A DNA stretch of 58,282 nt, taken from contig JACMKY010000100.1 in NCBI GenBank assembly GCA_014379925.1, positions 1 to 58,282 of the forward strand. The letters are read 5' to 3'. The notes under the pieces were generated by a model. That model did no database searches. It was not told the origin of the DNA and saw only the letters and a program-made list of their open reading frames with translations. Of the stretch, positions 22,921 to 30,980 are shown in pieces. Source of the stretch: Cytophagales bacterium. GTDB lineage: Bacteria > Bacteroidota > Bacteroidia > Cytophagales > ES-bin-26. The position numbers and the translations under genes are program-made. Each line of letters starts with the position of its first letter. Position 1 is the first letter of the stretch.

Positions 22921-25648
22921 GGACCTGCAAGAATTCGAGGAGGTGCTGGTGGCCAGCAGCGACACCACCTCCCGCCACCCCCAAGCCAAGCACATTCACT
23001 TACACGATCTCCACGGGGAAATCATTTTCTTGCGGGTGCGGAGCGTAGACATCTACTTCGTGAAGTACGCGGGCACCGAGGATATTTTGCTGAACGGACT
23101 GATGATCAAGCCGTTTCAAACGTACCTCTTCTCCCACGGCAGCAGCATCAAGACGCCCAAAAGCCCTCCCTTGTACTACAGCGAGGTGATCAGCCAGTTT
23201 ATGAGCGGCCACCAGGACTACCGGCTCTCTTTTCTGGCGCATAACCTGGAATTTCGGTTTCCCAACGGCGGCATCGGCCTGCGCGACGTGAGCCTGCTGG
23301 AAGGGTCTTCCAAGCTCATCGGCATCATGGGTGGCAGCGGGGCGGGCAAGACCACGCTGCTGAACGTGCTGGCCGGCATCGAGAAGCCCCACCAGGGGGA
23401 AATCCTGATCAACAATTTCAACATTCACACCCAACAAGACAAGCTCCAGGGCGTGATCGGTTACATTGCCCAGGACGACCTGCTGATCGAGGAACTGACC
23501 GTTTACGAAAACCTCTACTACAACGCCCGGCTCTGCTTCGAGACGTATTCGGAGGCGCAGCTGGAAAAGGCGGTTATGAACGTGCTCACCAGCCTGGGCC
23601 TGGAGCAAACCCGCAACCTGCGGGTGGGCAGCGTGCTGGAAAAAACCATCAGCGGCGGCCAGCGCAAGCGGCTCAACATTGCCCTCGAGCTGATTCGCGA
23701 ACCGGCGGTCATGTTCGTCGACGAACCGACTTCCGGCCTTTCCTCGCGCGATTCGGAAAACGTGATCGACCTGCTCAAGGAACTCACCCTGAAGGGCAAG
23801 CTCATCTTCGTGGTCATCCACCAGCCTTCGTCCGACATCTACAAGATGTTCGACAAGATCTTCATCATGGACAAGGGCGGGTATCCGATCTACTACGGCA
23901 ATCCCGTGGAAGCGGTCACCTACTTCAAGCGGGCGACCAACCAGGTAGACAGCGAGCGGGGACAGTGCGCCGCCTGCGGCAACGTGAATCCTGAGCAGAT
24001 TTTCAACATCATTGAGGCCAAGGTGGTCGACGAATACGGCCAGTTTACCCAGAAGCGGAAGATGACTCCTCTGCAGTGGAACGAGTACTACATGAAGAAG
24101 GGACGGCTGGAAAACCTGCCCCTGTATAACGAAGTGCCGCCCCAGACGTTGAGCCTGCCCTCGCGCCTCAAGCAAACGCTGATTTTTGCCACCCGCGATT
24201 TTTTCTCCAAGGTCAGCAACCGCCAGTACCTGGCCATCAACCTGTTGGAGGCTCCCCTGTTGGCGGTGCTGCTGGCGTTCATCATCCGCTACCAGAATAC
24301 GCCCGGGGGATCGGGCGAATATACATTCCGCTACAACGACAACATTCCGGCCTACATCCTGGTGGCCATTCTGGTGGCCCTCTTCATGGGACTCACCGTG
24401 AGCGCGGAGGAAATCATCCGGGACCGGAAGATCCTGCGGCGGGAGGCGTTTCTGAACCTGAGCCGGACCAGCTACCTTTCCTCCAAACTGCTGATCCTGT
24501 TTGCGCTCTCCGCCGTCCAGACCCTGAGCTTCGTGCTCATCGGCAATGCCATCCTCGAAATTCACGGCATGACGTTCAGCTACTGGGTGATGCTGTTCAC
24601 CGTTTCGTGTTTCGCCAACGTGCTCGGCCTGAACATTTCGGCCTCCTTCAACTCGGCCGTGACCGTGTACATCATGATTCCGCTGCTGCTCATTCCGCAG
24701 ATGATCCTGAGCGGGGTGATTTTCAGCTTCGACAAGTTGAACGATGACCTGAGCACGAAGGGAAAGGTGCCGTTGGTGGCCGACCTGATGGCCTCGCGCT
24801 GGGGCTTCGAGGCGCTGGCGGTGGAACAATTCACGAATAACCCGTACCAGGCCCCTTACTACGAACTCGAGAAAACGCAGAGCGAAGCCTACTACAAGAA
24901 CACGTACCTGATTCCTGAACTGCTCGAAAAGCTGGAAACGTCGGTGGTCAATCACCGCGCAACCGAAGATTCAGTAAAAACCGTCCTCATCCGGGACCTG
25001 GCCATCCTCCGCAATGAGATCAACGCCGAACCCCACCGGGAGGGGCTGACGCTGGACGTGAACGATGCGCTCACGTCGGCCAATTTCACTCCGGTAGTGG
25101 CCGATCAGGTCCGGGCGTACCTCGGATTGCTGAAGGAAACGTATTCGGCGCAGTTCAACCAGGCCGACGTCAAAAAGGAGCAGATGATGACCTTTTTCGA
25201 GAGCGACCCGGCGCACGCCTACCGGGTGACCGAATACAAGAACCGCTACTTCAACGAGGCGCTGGCCGACCTGGTGAAGAATGCCACCGTGAAGGACCGC
25301 ATTACCGAACACCAGGGGCGTCTTTACCAACAGATCGACCCGATCTTTCAAGCGCCCAAGCCCGACGCATTTTTCCTGGACTACCGCACGCATTTCCTTT
25401 CGCCCAGCAAGCAGTTCGCGGGGCTGACCCTGCCCACCTTTTACTTCAACCTCGGGATTGTGTGGCTTACGTCCGCCTTCTTGTACCTGACCCTGTACCT
25501 GGAAGCGTTCCGCAACGCGTTCGCCCTGTTCGGCAAACTGAGTTTCGGTTGGGTGCGGGCCTGGGCGGACACGGCGGCCCGGTTGCTGGAAGGCATCAGG
25601 CAGTGGCGGCCCCGCAAACCCGCGCCCCGCGTCGAGCCGGCGGAGTGA
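22766..25648 (+). CDS. ABCG-type ABC transporter (ATPase plus membrane domain), N-terminus frameshifted
   Basis: From GTG 22766 the frame gives 960 residues; genuine coding continues upstream in this frame to about 22665 and then in another frame to 22483. Order: rest of a TerB-like domain, an FHA-like beta region (about 75-135), an ABC ATPase with Walker A GIMGGSGAGKTTLLN, signature ISGGQRKRLNIALEL and Walker B VMFVDEPTSGLSS, then an ABC2-type membrane domain with at least six spans (about 490-665), a soluble insert (about 690-870) and a last span (LGIVWLTSAFLYLTLYLEA). ATPase-first order is that of the ABCG family. Substrate unknown. It follows siaC and precedes a lipoprotein and a secreted protein on the same strand. 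Confidence 0.9.
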   Translation: MIVLIRLLELVSSDKNFTPQRMGIIDTVSTVFNIEKEDYKVIERFVLNARSEDLQEFEEVLVASSDTTSRHPQAKHIHLHDLHGEIIFLRVRSVDIYFVKYAGTEDILLNGLMIKPFQTYLFSHGSSIKTPKSPPLYYSEVISQFMSGHQDYRLSFLAHNLEFRFPNGGIGLRDVSLLEGSSKLIGIMGGSGAGKTTLLNVLAGIEKPHQGEILINNFNIHTQQDKLQGVIGYIAQDDLLIEELTVYENLYYNARLCFETYSEAQLEKAVMNVLTSLGLEQTRNLRVGSVLEKTISGGQRKRLNIALELIREPAVMFVDEPTSGLSSRDSENVIDLLKELTLKGKLIFVVIHQPSSDIYKMFDKIFIMDKGGYPIYYGNPVEAVTYFKRATNQVDSERGQCAACGNVNPEQIFNIIEAKVVDEYGQFTQKRKMTPLQWNEYYMKKGRLENLPLYNEVPPQTLSLPSRLKQTLIFATRDFFSKVSNRQYLAINLLEAPLLAVLLAFIIRYQNTPGGSGEYTFRYNDNIPAYILVAILVALFMGLTVSAEEIIRDRKILRREAFLNLSRTSYLSSKLLILFALSAVQTLSFVLIGNAILEIHGMTFSYWVMLFTVSCFANVLGLNISASFNSAVTVYIMIPLLLIPQMILSGVIFSFDKLNDDLSTKGKVPLVADLMASRWGFEALAVEQFTNNPYQAPYYELEKTQSEAYYKNTYLIPELLEKLETSVVNHRATEDSVKTVLIRDLAILRNEINAEPHREGLTLDVNDALTSANFTPVVADQVRAYLGLLKETYSAQFNQADVKKEQMMTFFESDPAHAYRVTEYKNRYFNEALADLVKNATVKDRITEHQGRLYQQIDPIFQAPKPDAFFLDYRTHFLSPSKQFAGLTLPTFYFNLGIVWLTSAFLYLTLYLEAFRNAFALFGKLSFGWVRAWADTAARLLEGIRQWRPRKPAPRVEPAE

Positions 25649-25770
25649 TCGTACGAAAAACATACACCCGTACCGAATGGGCCCGCTTGGGTCTGCCGGT
25701 AAAAAAGCAAATCCCCAACTTTAGGTCGCGAAACGTTTTACGCTGGTCGTGGAACGGAAACCCCAGTCAC

Positions 25771-26679
25771 ATGAAAAAAACGTACCTCATTCTCCTCGCC
25801 GCCGCCGTGCTGGCGGGCTCAGGAACCGGATGCGAAAGCAACCGAATACCGGATCAACAGGCGTTTGCCGCCGCCGACACCACCACCAAGCCGACCACCG
25901 TCAAGGTTTCCAAGGAAGTGCTGTCGGACATCATCCAATCCATCCCCTCGCCGCTGGAAGTATCCTTTTTGATCAAGGACATGGGCGTCAAGTACGACAA
26001 GACGTCCCTCAACTCACTCAGCAACATTGCCAATTACAACACCAACTACCGGAAGGCATTGAACCTGGGCATCTACAGCACCGACCTGGGCTACGCCAAC
26101 GTGTACGGGCAAACGCAGGACGCCCTCAATTACGTGGGTTCGGTGAAAGAGATGGCCGACGGGTTGAGCATCGGACAGTTCTTCGATTTCGCCACCATCA
26201 AACGACTGGCCTCCAACAGCAGCAACCTCGACTCGCTGCTGCTGGTGACCACCACCAACTTCGAGAAGATCAACGTCCACCTGCAGGAACAAGATCGCGC
26301 CAACCTGAGCATCCTCATCCTGACGGGGGGCTGGCTGGAGGCTTTACACCTGACCTGCGAAGTGGTGAAGGACCACCCGAACGAGGCGCTCCGGGAGCGG
26401 ATCGGCGACCAGAAGGTGATCCTGGGCCGCTTGCTCACCCTGCTCAAATACTACGAAGCCGATCCCAGCATCCGCACGCTGCTGGCCGACCTGACGGAAA
26501 TGCAGAAGCATTACGACAAAGTGCAGGTGACCAAGGAATACAAGGAATCGACCACCAAGGAAGTAAACGGGATGCTGCAGGTGGTGGACAACAGCATCAC
26601 CAAGGTCACGGTGACCGACGAGGACCTGAACAACATCTCGGCTTCATCGGCCTCCATCCGAAGCAAAATCATCAATTAA
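25771..26679 (+). CDS. Lipoprotein of unknown function
   Basis: A 302-residue lipoprotein: MKKTYLILLAAAVLAGSGTGC ends in the lipobox Cys at residue 21, followed by a Thr-rich linker and a mainly helical domain (VLSDIIQSIPSPLEVSFLIKD, NIANYNTNYRKALNLGIYSTDLGYANVYG). No catalytic motif is apparent. The in-frame region upstream to 25462 overlaps the transporter gene and carries no signal peptide, so ATG 25771 is clear. It starts 122 bases after the ABC transporter and 22 bases before the next gene, suggesting a periplasmic or outer-membrane component tied to that locus. Confidence 0.82.
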   Translation: MKKTYLILLAAAVLAGSGTGCESNRIPDQQAFAAADTTTKPTTVKVSKEVLSDIIQSIPSPLEVSFLIKDMGVKYDKTSLNSLSNIANYNTNYRKALNLGIYSTDLGYANVYGQTQDALNYVGSVKEMADGLSIGQFFDFATIKRLASNSSNLDSLLLVTTTNFEKINVHLQEQDRANLSILILTGGWLEALHLTCEVVKDHPNEALRERIGDQKVILGRLLTLLKYYEADPSIRTLLADLTEMQKHYDKVQVTKEYKESTTKEVNGMLQVVDNSITKVTVTDEDLNNISASSASIRSKIIN

Positions 26680-26701
26680 ATCCGAATTATTCGTACACGA
26701 C

Positions 26702-27139
26702 ATGAGAACCGCAAGTAAATCGTTAGGGGCGTTTTTGGTGCTTTTCTTCGCTGGTTCGGTGGCTTTTGCCCAGTGTGAGGCGGACAAGTTCACCATCAAG
26801 TGCATGGAAAAGCTGGCGACCGGCTACACGTTCATGAAAAGCTACAAGATCGACGGCAACGGGGGAAGCAAACCCAAGGTGGAGTATTCGTACGTGTTCA
26901 GCAAGGGAACCAACTACATGGTCACGCTGGCCAACAAGGACCCGGAGTTGAAGGGAATGTCGCTGAGCCTCTACGACTCGAGCCGTCGGCTGGTGGCTTC
27001 CAACAAGGTAGACAACAAGTATTTTTCGGCCATCGGCTACACCTGCGGGGCCACGGGCATTTATTACTTAACTTTTACTTTCGACGAGACCCAGGACTAC
27101 TGCGCCGCCGCCGTGCTGGGATTCAATTCGAAGAAATAA
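26702..27139 (+). CDS. Secreted protein, unknown function
   Basis: A 145-residue protein with a cleavable signal peptide (ASKSLGAFLVLFFAGSVAFA, cleavage near Ala-Gln-Cys at 22-24) and a beta-rich mature domain of about 120 residues with four cysteines (CEADKFTIKC, YTCGATGIYY, DETQDYC), which could form two disulphides. It is reminiscent of pre-peptidase-like beta-sandwich domains, but I cannot name a family. Last gene of the plus-strand block that begins with cheR; a terminator follows at 27178. Confidence 0.8.
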   Translation: MRTASKSLGAFLVLFFAGSVAFAQCEADKFTIKCMEKLATGYTFMKSYKIDGNGGSKPKVEYSYVFSKGTNYMVTLANKDPELKGMSLSLYDSSRRLVASNKVDNKYFSAIGYTCGATGIYYLTFTFDETQDYCAAAVLGFNSKK

Positions 27140-27177
27140 GCCGTCGGCGGGCGGAAGTTGACCGCAGGGTAAATAAC

Positions 27178-27210
27178 AAAAAACCGCTCAGGTTGCTGGA
27201 GGGGTTTTTT
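27178..27210. terminator. Terminator between convergent genes
   Basis: AAAAAACCGCTC (27178-27189) pairs with GAGGGGTTTTTT (27199-27210) with one mismatch around a 9-base loop, ending in a T-run. It lies 39 bases after the secreted-protein stop and 27 bases before the convergent AraC gene end. Confidence 0.75.
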
Positions 27211-27236
27211 GGTTTCGTTGAAAGCGGATGGTTTTC

Positions 27237-28160
27237 CTACACGTTCATCAGCGATTCCCGTCGGCGCATTTTTCCCGCCGGAATCCCGAACATCATCTTG
27301 AAACGGCGGCAGAAGTAGGCGGTGTCCTTGTAGCCTACCTCGGCCCCGATTTCCCGGATGCTTTTCTTGGTCGTGCGCAACAGATTGACCGCCGCTTCCA
27401 TGCGTTGGTATTCGATGTAGTCCTGCGGATTGATGCCCGTGAGCATCTTGAAATACTGCCCTACGTAGTCTTCCGATACGTTGGCCACGCCCGCCAGCAC
27501 CTTGTTGGACAAGTCCCCCCCCAACTGGTCCTTGATGTAGGCGAAGATATCGATCAGCCGCGGGTCCTTGAAATACGTGCTGTTGGTAGCCAGTTGTTCG
27601 ACGAAGAGGCGGTTGGCCAGGATGTAGCGGATCACCTCCACGACAATTTCTTCGGTTTTGATTTTGATGATCCGGCCCCGGCCCGGCAACTCCTGCAGTT
27701 CTTCGGAAATCACTTCGTGAATGACGCGGGCCAGGTGCGGGGAGTCGCGGATCACGAACGGCGGGATGTCGAGGGAAGCGAAGAAATTCACCGAATCAAA
27801 CACTTTGGCCTCGAAGGTGATGTAACCGAACGAATCCGGCAGGGTGCCCACCTTTCCCAAATCCTTGTTGACCCCGAAATATTTTTCTTTGTTGCCCATG
27901 AATTCCTCGTTGGTCAGCCCAACCGGCTGTTGGTGACCGTAGCTGATGGAAAGCATCTTGCCGCCGGGAATGAACAGGATTTCTCCCTCTTCCACCTTTT
28001 CCCTTTCTTTTCCAAAGTCGATACTGCCCTTGTACGACAGGACGATGGTGTTTTCCACGTCGTAAGAATTCCGGATGTTGACGTGCTGTAACACCTTGAT
28101 GTTCTTAGCTTTAATGAATCTAACTCCCAGCGATTCGATTATTTTATTGTAATCTTCCAT
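27237..28160 (-). CDS. AraC-family transcriptional regulator
   Basis: A 307-residue regulator. An N-terminal cupin-like sensing part (about 1-130; GSIDFGKEREKVEEGEILFIPGGK) is followed by a helical middle and two C-terminal helix-turn-helix motifs (about 220-300; LAGVANVSEDYVGQYFKML and SIREIGAEVGYKDTAYFCRRF) ending with the usual FGIPAGKMRR. Ligand unknown. ATG 28160 is preferred over an in-frame start 32 codons upstream, since the extra residues are translated from AT-rich leader containing the -7-like TAGATTTG. It is downstream of the acyl-CoA dehydrogenase on the same strand, separated by a terminator. Confidence 0.9.
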   Translation of the reverse strand: MEDYNKIIESLGVRFIKAKNIKVLQHVNIRNSYDVENTIVLSYKGSIDFGKEREKVEEGEILFIPGGKMLSISYGHQQPVGLTNEEFMGNKEKYFGVNKDLGKVGTLPDSFGYITFEAKVFDSVNFFASLDIPPFVIRDSPHLARVIHEVISEELQELPGRGRIIKIKTEEIVVEVIRYILANRLFVEQLATNSTYFKDPRLIDIFAYIKDQLGGDLSNKVLAGVANVSEDYVGQYFKMLTGINPQDYIEYQRMEAAVNLLRTTKKSIREIGAEVGYKDTAYFCRRFKMMFGIPAGKMRRRESLMNV

Positions 28161-28204
28161 GAACAGGCACGAAGTTAAGAAGTCAGGGATTTCACTTATT
28201 TGGA

Positions 28205-28212
28205 CAAATCTA
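28205..28212 (-). promoter_or_regulatory. Putative -7 element of the AraC gene
   Basis: Minus-strand TAGATTTG matches TAnnTTTG. A good -33 TTTG is not present at the expected distance (AT-rich TTTTATAT instead). Predicted start near 28198, about 38 bases before the chosen ATG. Confidence 0.45.
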
Positions 28213-28240
28213 ATAGAAACGTGTAATATATAAAAGCGCA

Positions 28241-28278
28241 TAAAAAAAGTGTGCACTTTTATTTAGCGCGCACACTTT
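28241..28278 (-). terminator. Terminator of the acyl-CoA dehydrogenase gene
   Basis: On the minus strand AAAGTGTGC (28278-28270) pairs with GCACACTTT (28254-28246) across a 15-base loop and is followed by a T-run (TTTTTTT to 28242). It begins 31 bases after the dehydrogenase stop. Confidence 0.7.
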
Positions 28279-28308
28279 AAACTTTTTGAAGGCGGACCTT
28301 TTAATGCA

Positions 28309-29478
28309 TCACTTGAGTATCTCCCGGGATATCACTATTTTCTGAATCTCGGACGTTCCCTCGTAGATCTGGGTGATTTTGGCGTCGCGCATCAGTCGCT
28401 CCACGTGGTATTCCTTCACGAAGCCGTACCCGCCGTGGATCTGCACGGCTTCCACGGTGGTTTCCATGGCCACGCGGGAAGCAAACAACTTGGCCATGGC
28501 CCCCGCCTTGGTGTAGTCCCCGTGGGTGTCTTTCAGGTAAGCGGCCTGCAGGCACAGCAGCCGCGCCGCGTCGATGTGGGTGGCCATGTCGGCCAACTTG
28601 AATTGGATGGCCTGGTGCTGGGCGATTTCCTTGCCGAAGGCCTTGCGTTCCTTGGCGTACTGCAGCGACAGTTCGTACGCCCCCGAGGCAATGCCCAGGG
28701 CTTGGGCGGCAATGCCGATCCGTCCCCCGTTGAGGGTGGCCATGGCAAACTTGAAGCCGAAACCGTCGTCGCCGATGCGGTTTTCCTTCGGCACCTTCAC
28801 GTCGGTAAACATCAGTGAATGGGTGTCGGAGCCACGAATGCCCAGTTTGTTTTCCTTCCGGCCCACCACGAACCCGGGGGCACCTTTTTCGACGAGGAGG
28901 GCGTTGATTCCCCGGTGGCCCTTCTCGGGATACGTTTGGGCCATCACCAGGTAAACCGACGCGGTGCTCCCGTTCGTAATCCAGTTTTTGGTGCCGTTCA
29001 GCAGGTAGTAATCGCCCAGGTCCGTGGCCGTCGTCTTCTGCGAGGTGGCATCGGAACCGGCTTCGGGTTCCGACAGGCAGAAGGCGCCGATGATTTCGCC
29101 GGTAGCCAGGCGCGTCAGGTACTTCCGTTTTTGCGCTTCGGTTCCGTAGGTTTCCAGGCCCCAGCAGACGAGCGAATTGTTGACCGACATGACCACCGAG
29201 GCGGACGCATCCACCTTGGAGATTTCTTCCATGGCCAGCACGTAGGCGATCGTGTCCAGACCGCCACCCCCGTACTTGGGGTCTACCATCATGCCCATGA
29301 AACCGAGCTCACCCATCTTGCGCACCTGTTCGGCGGGAAAGGTCTGGTGTTCGTCCCGCTCAATCACTCCCGGCAGGAGTTCGGTCCGGGCAAAATCGCG
29401 GGCAGCGGCCTGCACGGCAAGGTGTTCCTCGGAGAGTTGAAAACTCATCCCGGGAGAAGTGAGGGTGGATACGGCCAT
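28309..29478 (-). CDS. Acyl-CoA dehydrogenase
   Basis: A 389-residue flavoenzyme of normal family length, catalysing FAD-dependent alpha,beta-dehydrogenation of acyl-CoA thioesters in fatty-acid or branched-chain breakdown. Domains: N-terminal helical (about 10-120), middle beta (GAFCLSEPEAGSDATS, family signature 1), and C-terminal helical with signature 2 (QIHGGYGFVKEYHVERLMRD). The catalytic glutamate is the E of ITQIYEGTSEIQK, the position seen in short/medium-chain enzymes. ATG 29478 lies about 42 bases below the predicted transcription start; ATG 29448 (MSFQLSEEHLAVQ) aligns best with relatives and is a real alternative. No electron-transfer flavoprotein genes are nearby. Confidence 0.95.
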   Translation of the reverse strand: MAVSTLTSPGMSFQLSEEHLAVQAAARDFARTELLPGVIERDEHQTFPAEQVRKMGELGFMGMMVDPKYGGGGLDTIAYVLAMEEISKVDASASVVMSVNNSLVCWGLETYGTEAQKRKYLTRLATGEIIGAFCLSEPEAGSDATSQKTTATDLGDYYLLNGTKNWITNGSTASVYLVMAQTYPEKGHRGINALLVEKGAPGFVVGRKENKLGIRGSDTHSLMFTDVKVPKENRIGDDGFGFKFAMATLNGGRIGIAAQALGIASGAYELSLQYAKERKAFGKEIAQHQAIQFKLADMATHIDAARLLCLQAAYLKDTHGDYTKAGAMAKLFASRVAMETTVEAVQIHGGYGFVKEYHVERLMRDAKITQIYEGTSEIQKIVISREILK

Positions 29479-29526
29479 GGACGAAATAAGGGGGAAAAGG
29501 GGTGAAACCGCGCAGCAACTGGTCTT

Positions 29527-29557
29527 CAAATTTATCCCTAAAATCCCGAAGTTACAA
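29527..29557 (-). promoter_or_regulatory. Putative promoter of the acyl-CoA dehydrogenase gene
   Basis: Minus strand: TTG (29557-29555), 20-base spacer, TAAATTTG (29534-29527) fitting TAnnTTTG. Predicted start near 29520. It excludes translation from the in-frame start at 29583. Confidence 0.55.
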
Positions 29558-29629
29558 CTGCCCGCGCGGCCGCGCCAACCCAACCGGGAAGCGCGAGCTC
29601 GTGGCGGATGGGCAACCGATGCCGTTCCG

Positions 29630-30745
29630 TTAGCTTTGTTCCGCGAAATACATATCCACCTCGCCCTTGTTCTTGGCGGAGATCCGACCCCGGTGGGTAC
29701 ACGTGAATTGATCCTTCACCAACGCGTAGGTAGCCCCCGAGATGTTCACCTTGCCGGTTTGTCCGCTCGATTCCATCCGGCTGGCGATGTTGACCGCATC
29801 GCCCCAAATGTCGTAGGCGAACTTTTTTTTCCCCACCACGCCCGCCACCACGGGTCCGGTATGGATGCCCACGCGCAATTCCCAGGCTGGCTCGCCCCGG
29901 GCGATTTTCTCGGCGTTGATTCCTTCCATGAAGGCCTGGATGGCCAGGCCCGCCCGCACGGCATCGCGGGCGTGCGAAGAATTCGCCACCGGAATTCCTC
30001 CCGCGCACATGTAGGAATCGCCGATGGTCTTGATTTTTTCCAGGTTGTGCCGTTCCGTGATGTCGTCGAAGGCCACGAAGCAACGGTTCAGTTCTTCCAC
30101 CAGCGTCTGCGGTGGGAGCTGTTCGGCGATCCGGGTGAAGTCCCGGAAGTCGGTGAAGAGCACCGATGCCGACGCGTAGTGCTTGGGCGTGGCGAACCCC
30201 TGGTCCTGCAACTCCCGGGCGGTTTCGGCGGGCAGGATGTTGAGCAGGAGGGCTTCGATCTGCTCCTTCTGGCGATTTACCTCGGCCGTGCGTTCCACCA
30301 CCTTGTGTTCCAGGGTTTCGTTGGCCTGTTGCAACTCCCCGATCAACTGGCGGTTCCGGCGGCGCAGCGACAAGGCCTCCATGGCGTTGTCGATGGTAAT
30401 CTTCAGCTCATCCTTGTCCCAGGGCTTGGTGATGTAGCGGTATACCTTGCCGGTGTTGATGGCTTCGATGATGGCTTCCACGTCGCTGAAGCCAGTCAGG
30501 ATCATGCGGATGTTTTCGGGTTCCTCGGGCAGTTGTTGCAGGAACTGGATGCCCGTCATGTTGGGCATGCGCTGGTCGGTGATGACGAGGGAAATGGTTT
30601 CCCGTTCGATGATGTCCAGGCCTTCTTTCCCGGAAACGGCCGTAAAAATGGAGTAAAACCGCCGGAAAGCCGACTTGAAGACCAACAGGTTGTCGGCCTC
30701 GTCGTCTACGTAAAGAATCTTGTGTTTTTCGCTGACAGCTTCCAT
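29630..30745 (-). CDS. Response regulator fused to class III adenylate cyclase
   Basis: A 371-residue cytosolic protein. Receiver domain 8-125: acidic pocket Asp14/Asp15, phospho-acceptor Asp57 in VITDQRMPN, and the conserved lysine in YITKPW. A coiled coil (about 140-180) leads to a class III cyclase domain (about 195-370). Metal-binding aspartates are present in SVLFTDFRDFTR and KTIGDSYMCAGG; the lysine of EKIKTIGD and the aspartate of AYDIWGDAVNIASRM are the residues that select adenine, so cAMP is the expected product. ATG 30745 begins right before the receiver; an ATG three codons upstream is possible. It follows a sensor kinase gene on the same strand across a 235-base repeat-rich gap, and that kinase may be its phosphodonor. 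Confidence 0.92.
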   Translation of the reverse strand: MEAVSEKHKILYVDDEADNLLVFKSAFRRFYSIFTAVSGKEGLDIIERETISLVITDQRMPNMTGIQFLQQLPEEPENIRMILTGFSDVEAIIEAINTGKVYRYITKPWDKDELKITIDNAMEALSLRRRNRQLIGELQQANETLEHKVVERTAEVNRQKEQIEALLLNILPAETARELQDQGFATPKHYASASVLFTDFRDFTRIAEQLPPQTLVEELNRCFVAFDDITERHNLEKIKTIGDSYMCAGGIPVANSSHARDAVRAGLAIQAFMEGINAEKIARGEPAWELRVGIHTGPVVAGVVGKKKFAYDIWGDAVNIASRMESSGQTGKVNISGATYALVKDQFTCTHRGRISAKNKGEVDMYFAEQS

Positions 30746-30980
30746 AACGAACAATTGCCAATTAACGGTGAACAGTAAACAACGAAACGCGTAGCTACCG
30801 CGCGCGTCGCCGATGAGGTGCGTTTAAAGCACGGATAACCAACGGGTACGCTGCCGATACATATGCCTCACGAAGCATGGTTAAGCAGTAACAAACGACG
30901 TTTAGACTTCCCCCCCGTCGACGCAACGCAGCAACGCTACTCATCAACTCCTTTACTCATCAACTCATCCACTCCCTTTC
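30746..30980. other. Intergenic gap between cyclase and sensor kinase, with repeat block
   Basis: 235 bases without a gene. It holds degenerate AACAATT/AACGGTGAACAGT words near 30746-30790 and, at 30915-30976, a copy of the dispersed palindrome block CCGTCGACGCAACGCAGCAA followed by ACTCATCAACTC words. No clear promoter consensus found. Confidence 0.6.
30915..30976. repeat. Dispersed CCGTCGAYGC...CTACTCATC repeat, copy
   Basis: CCGTCGACGCAACGCAGCAA runs into CGCTACTCATCAACTCC and ACTCATCAACTCATCCACTC. It aligns with blocks at 38011 and 54943 (consensus CCGTCGATGCATTGCATCGA then CGCTACTC), followed by ACTCATC-type words. Confidence 0.75.

Noticed and set aside
23000..24955. Long minus-strand frame opposite the ABC transporter
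   Set aside because: Antisense to Walker and signature motifs of the ATPase.
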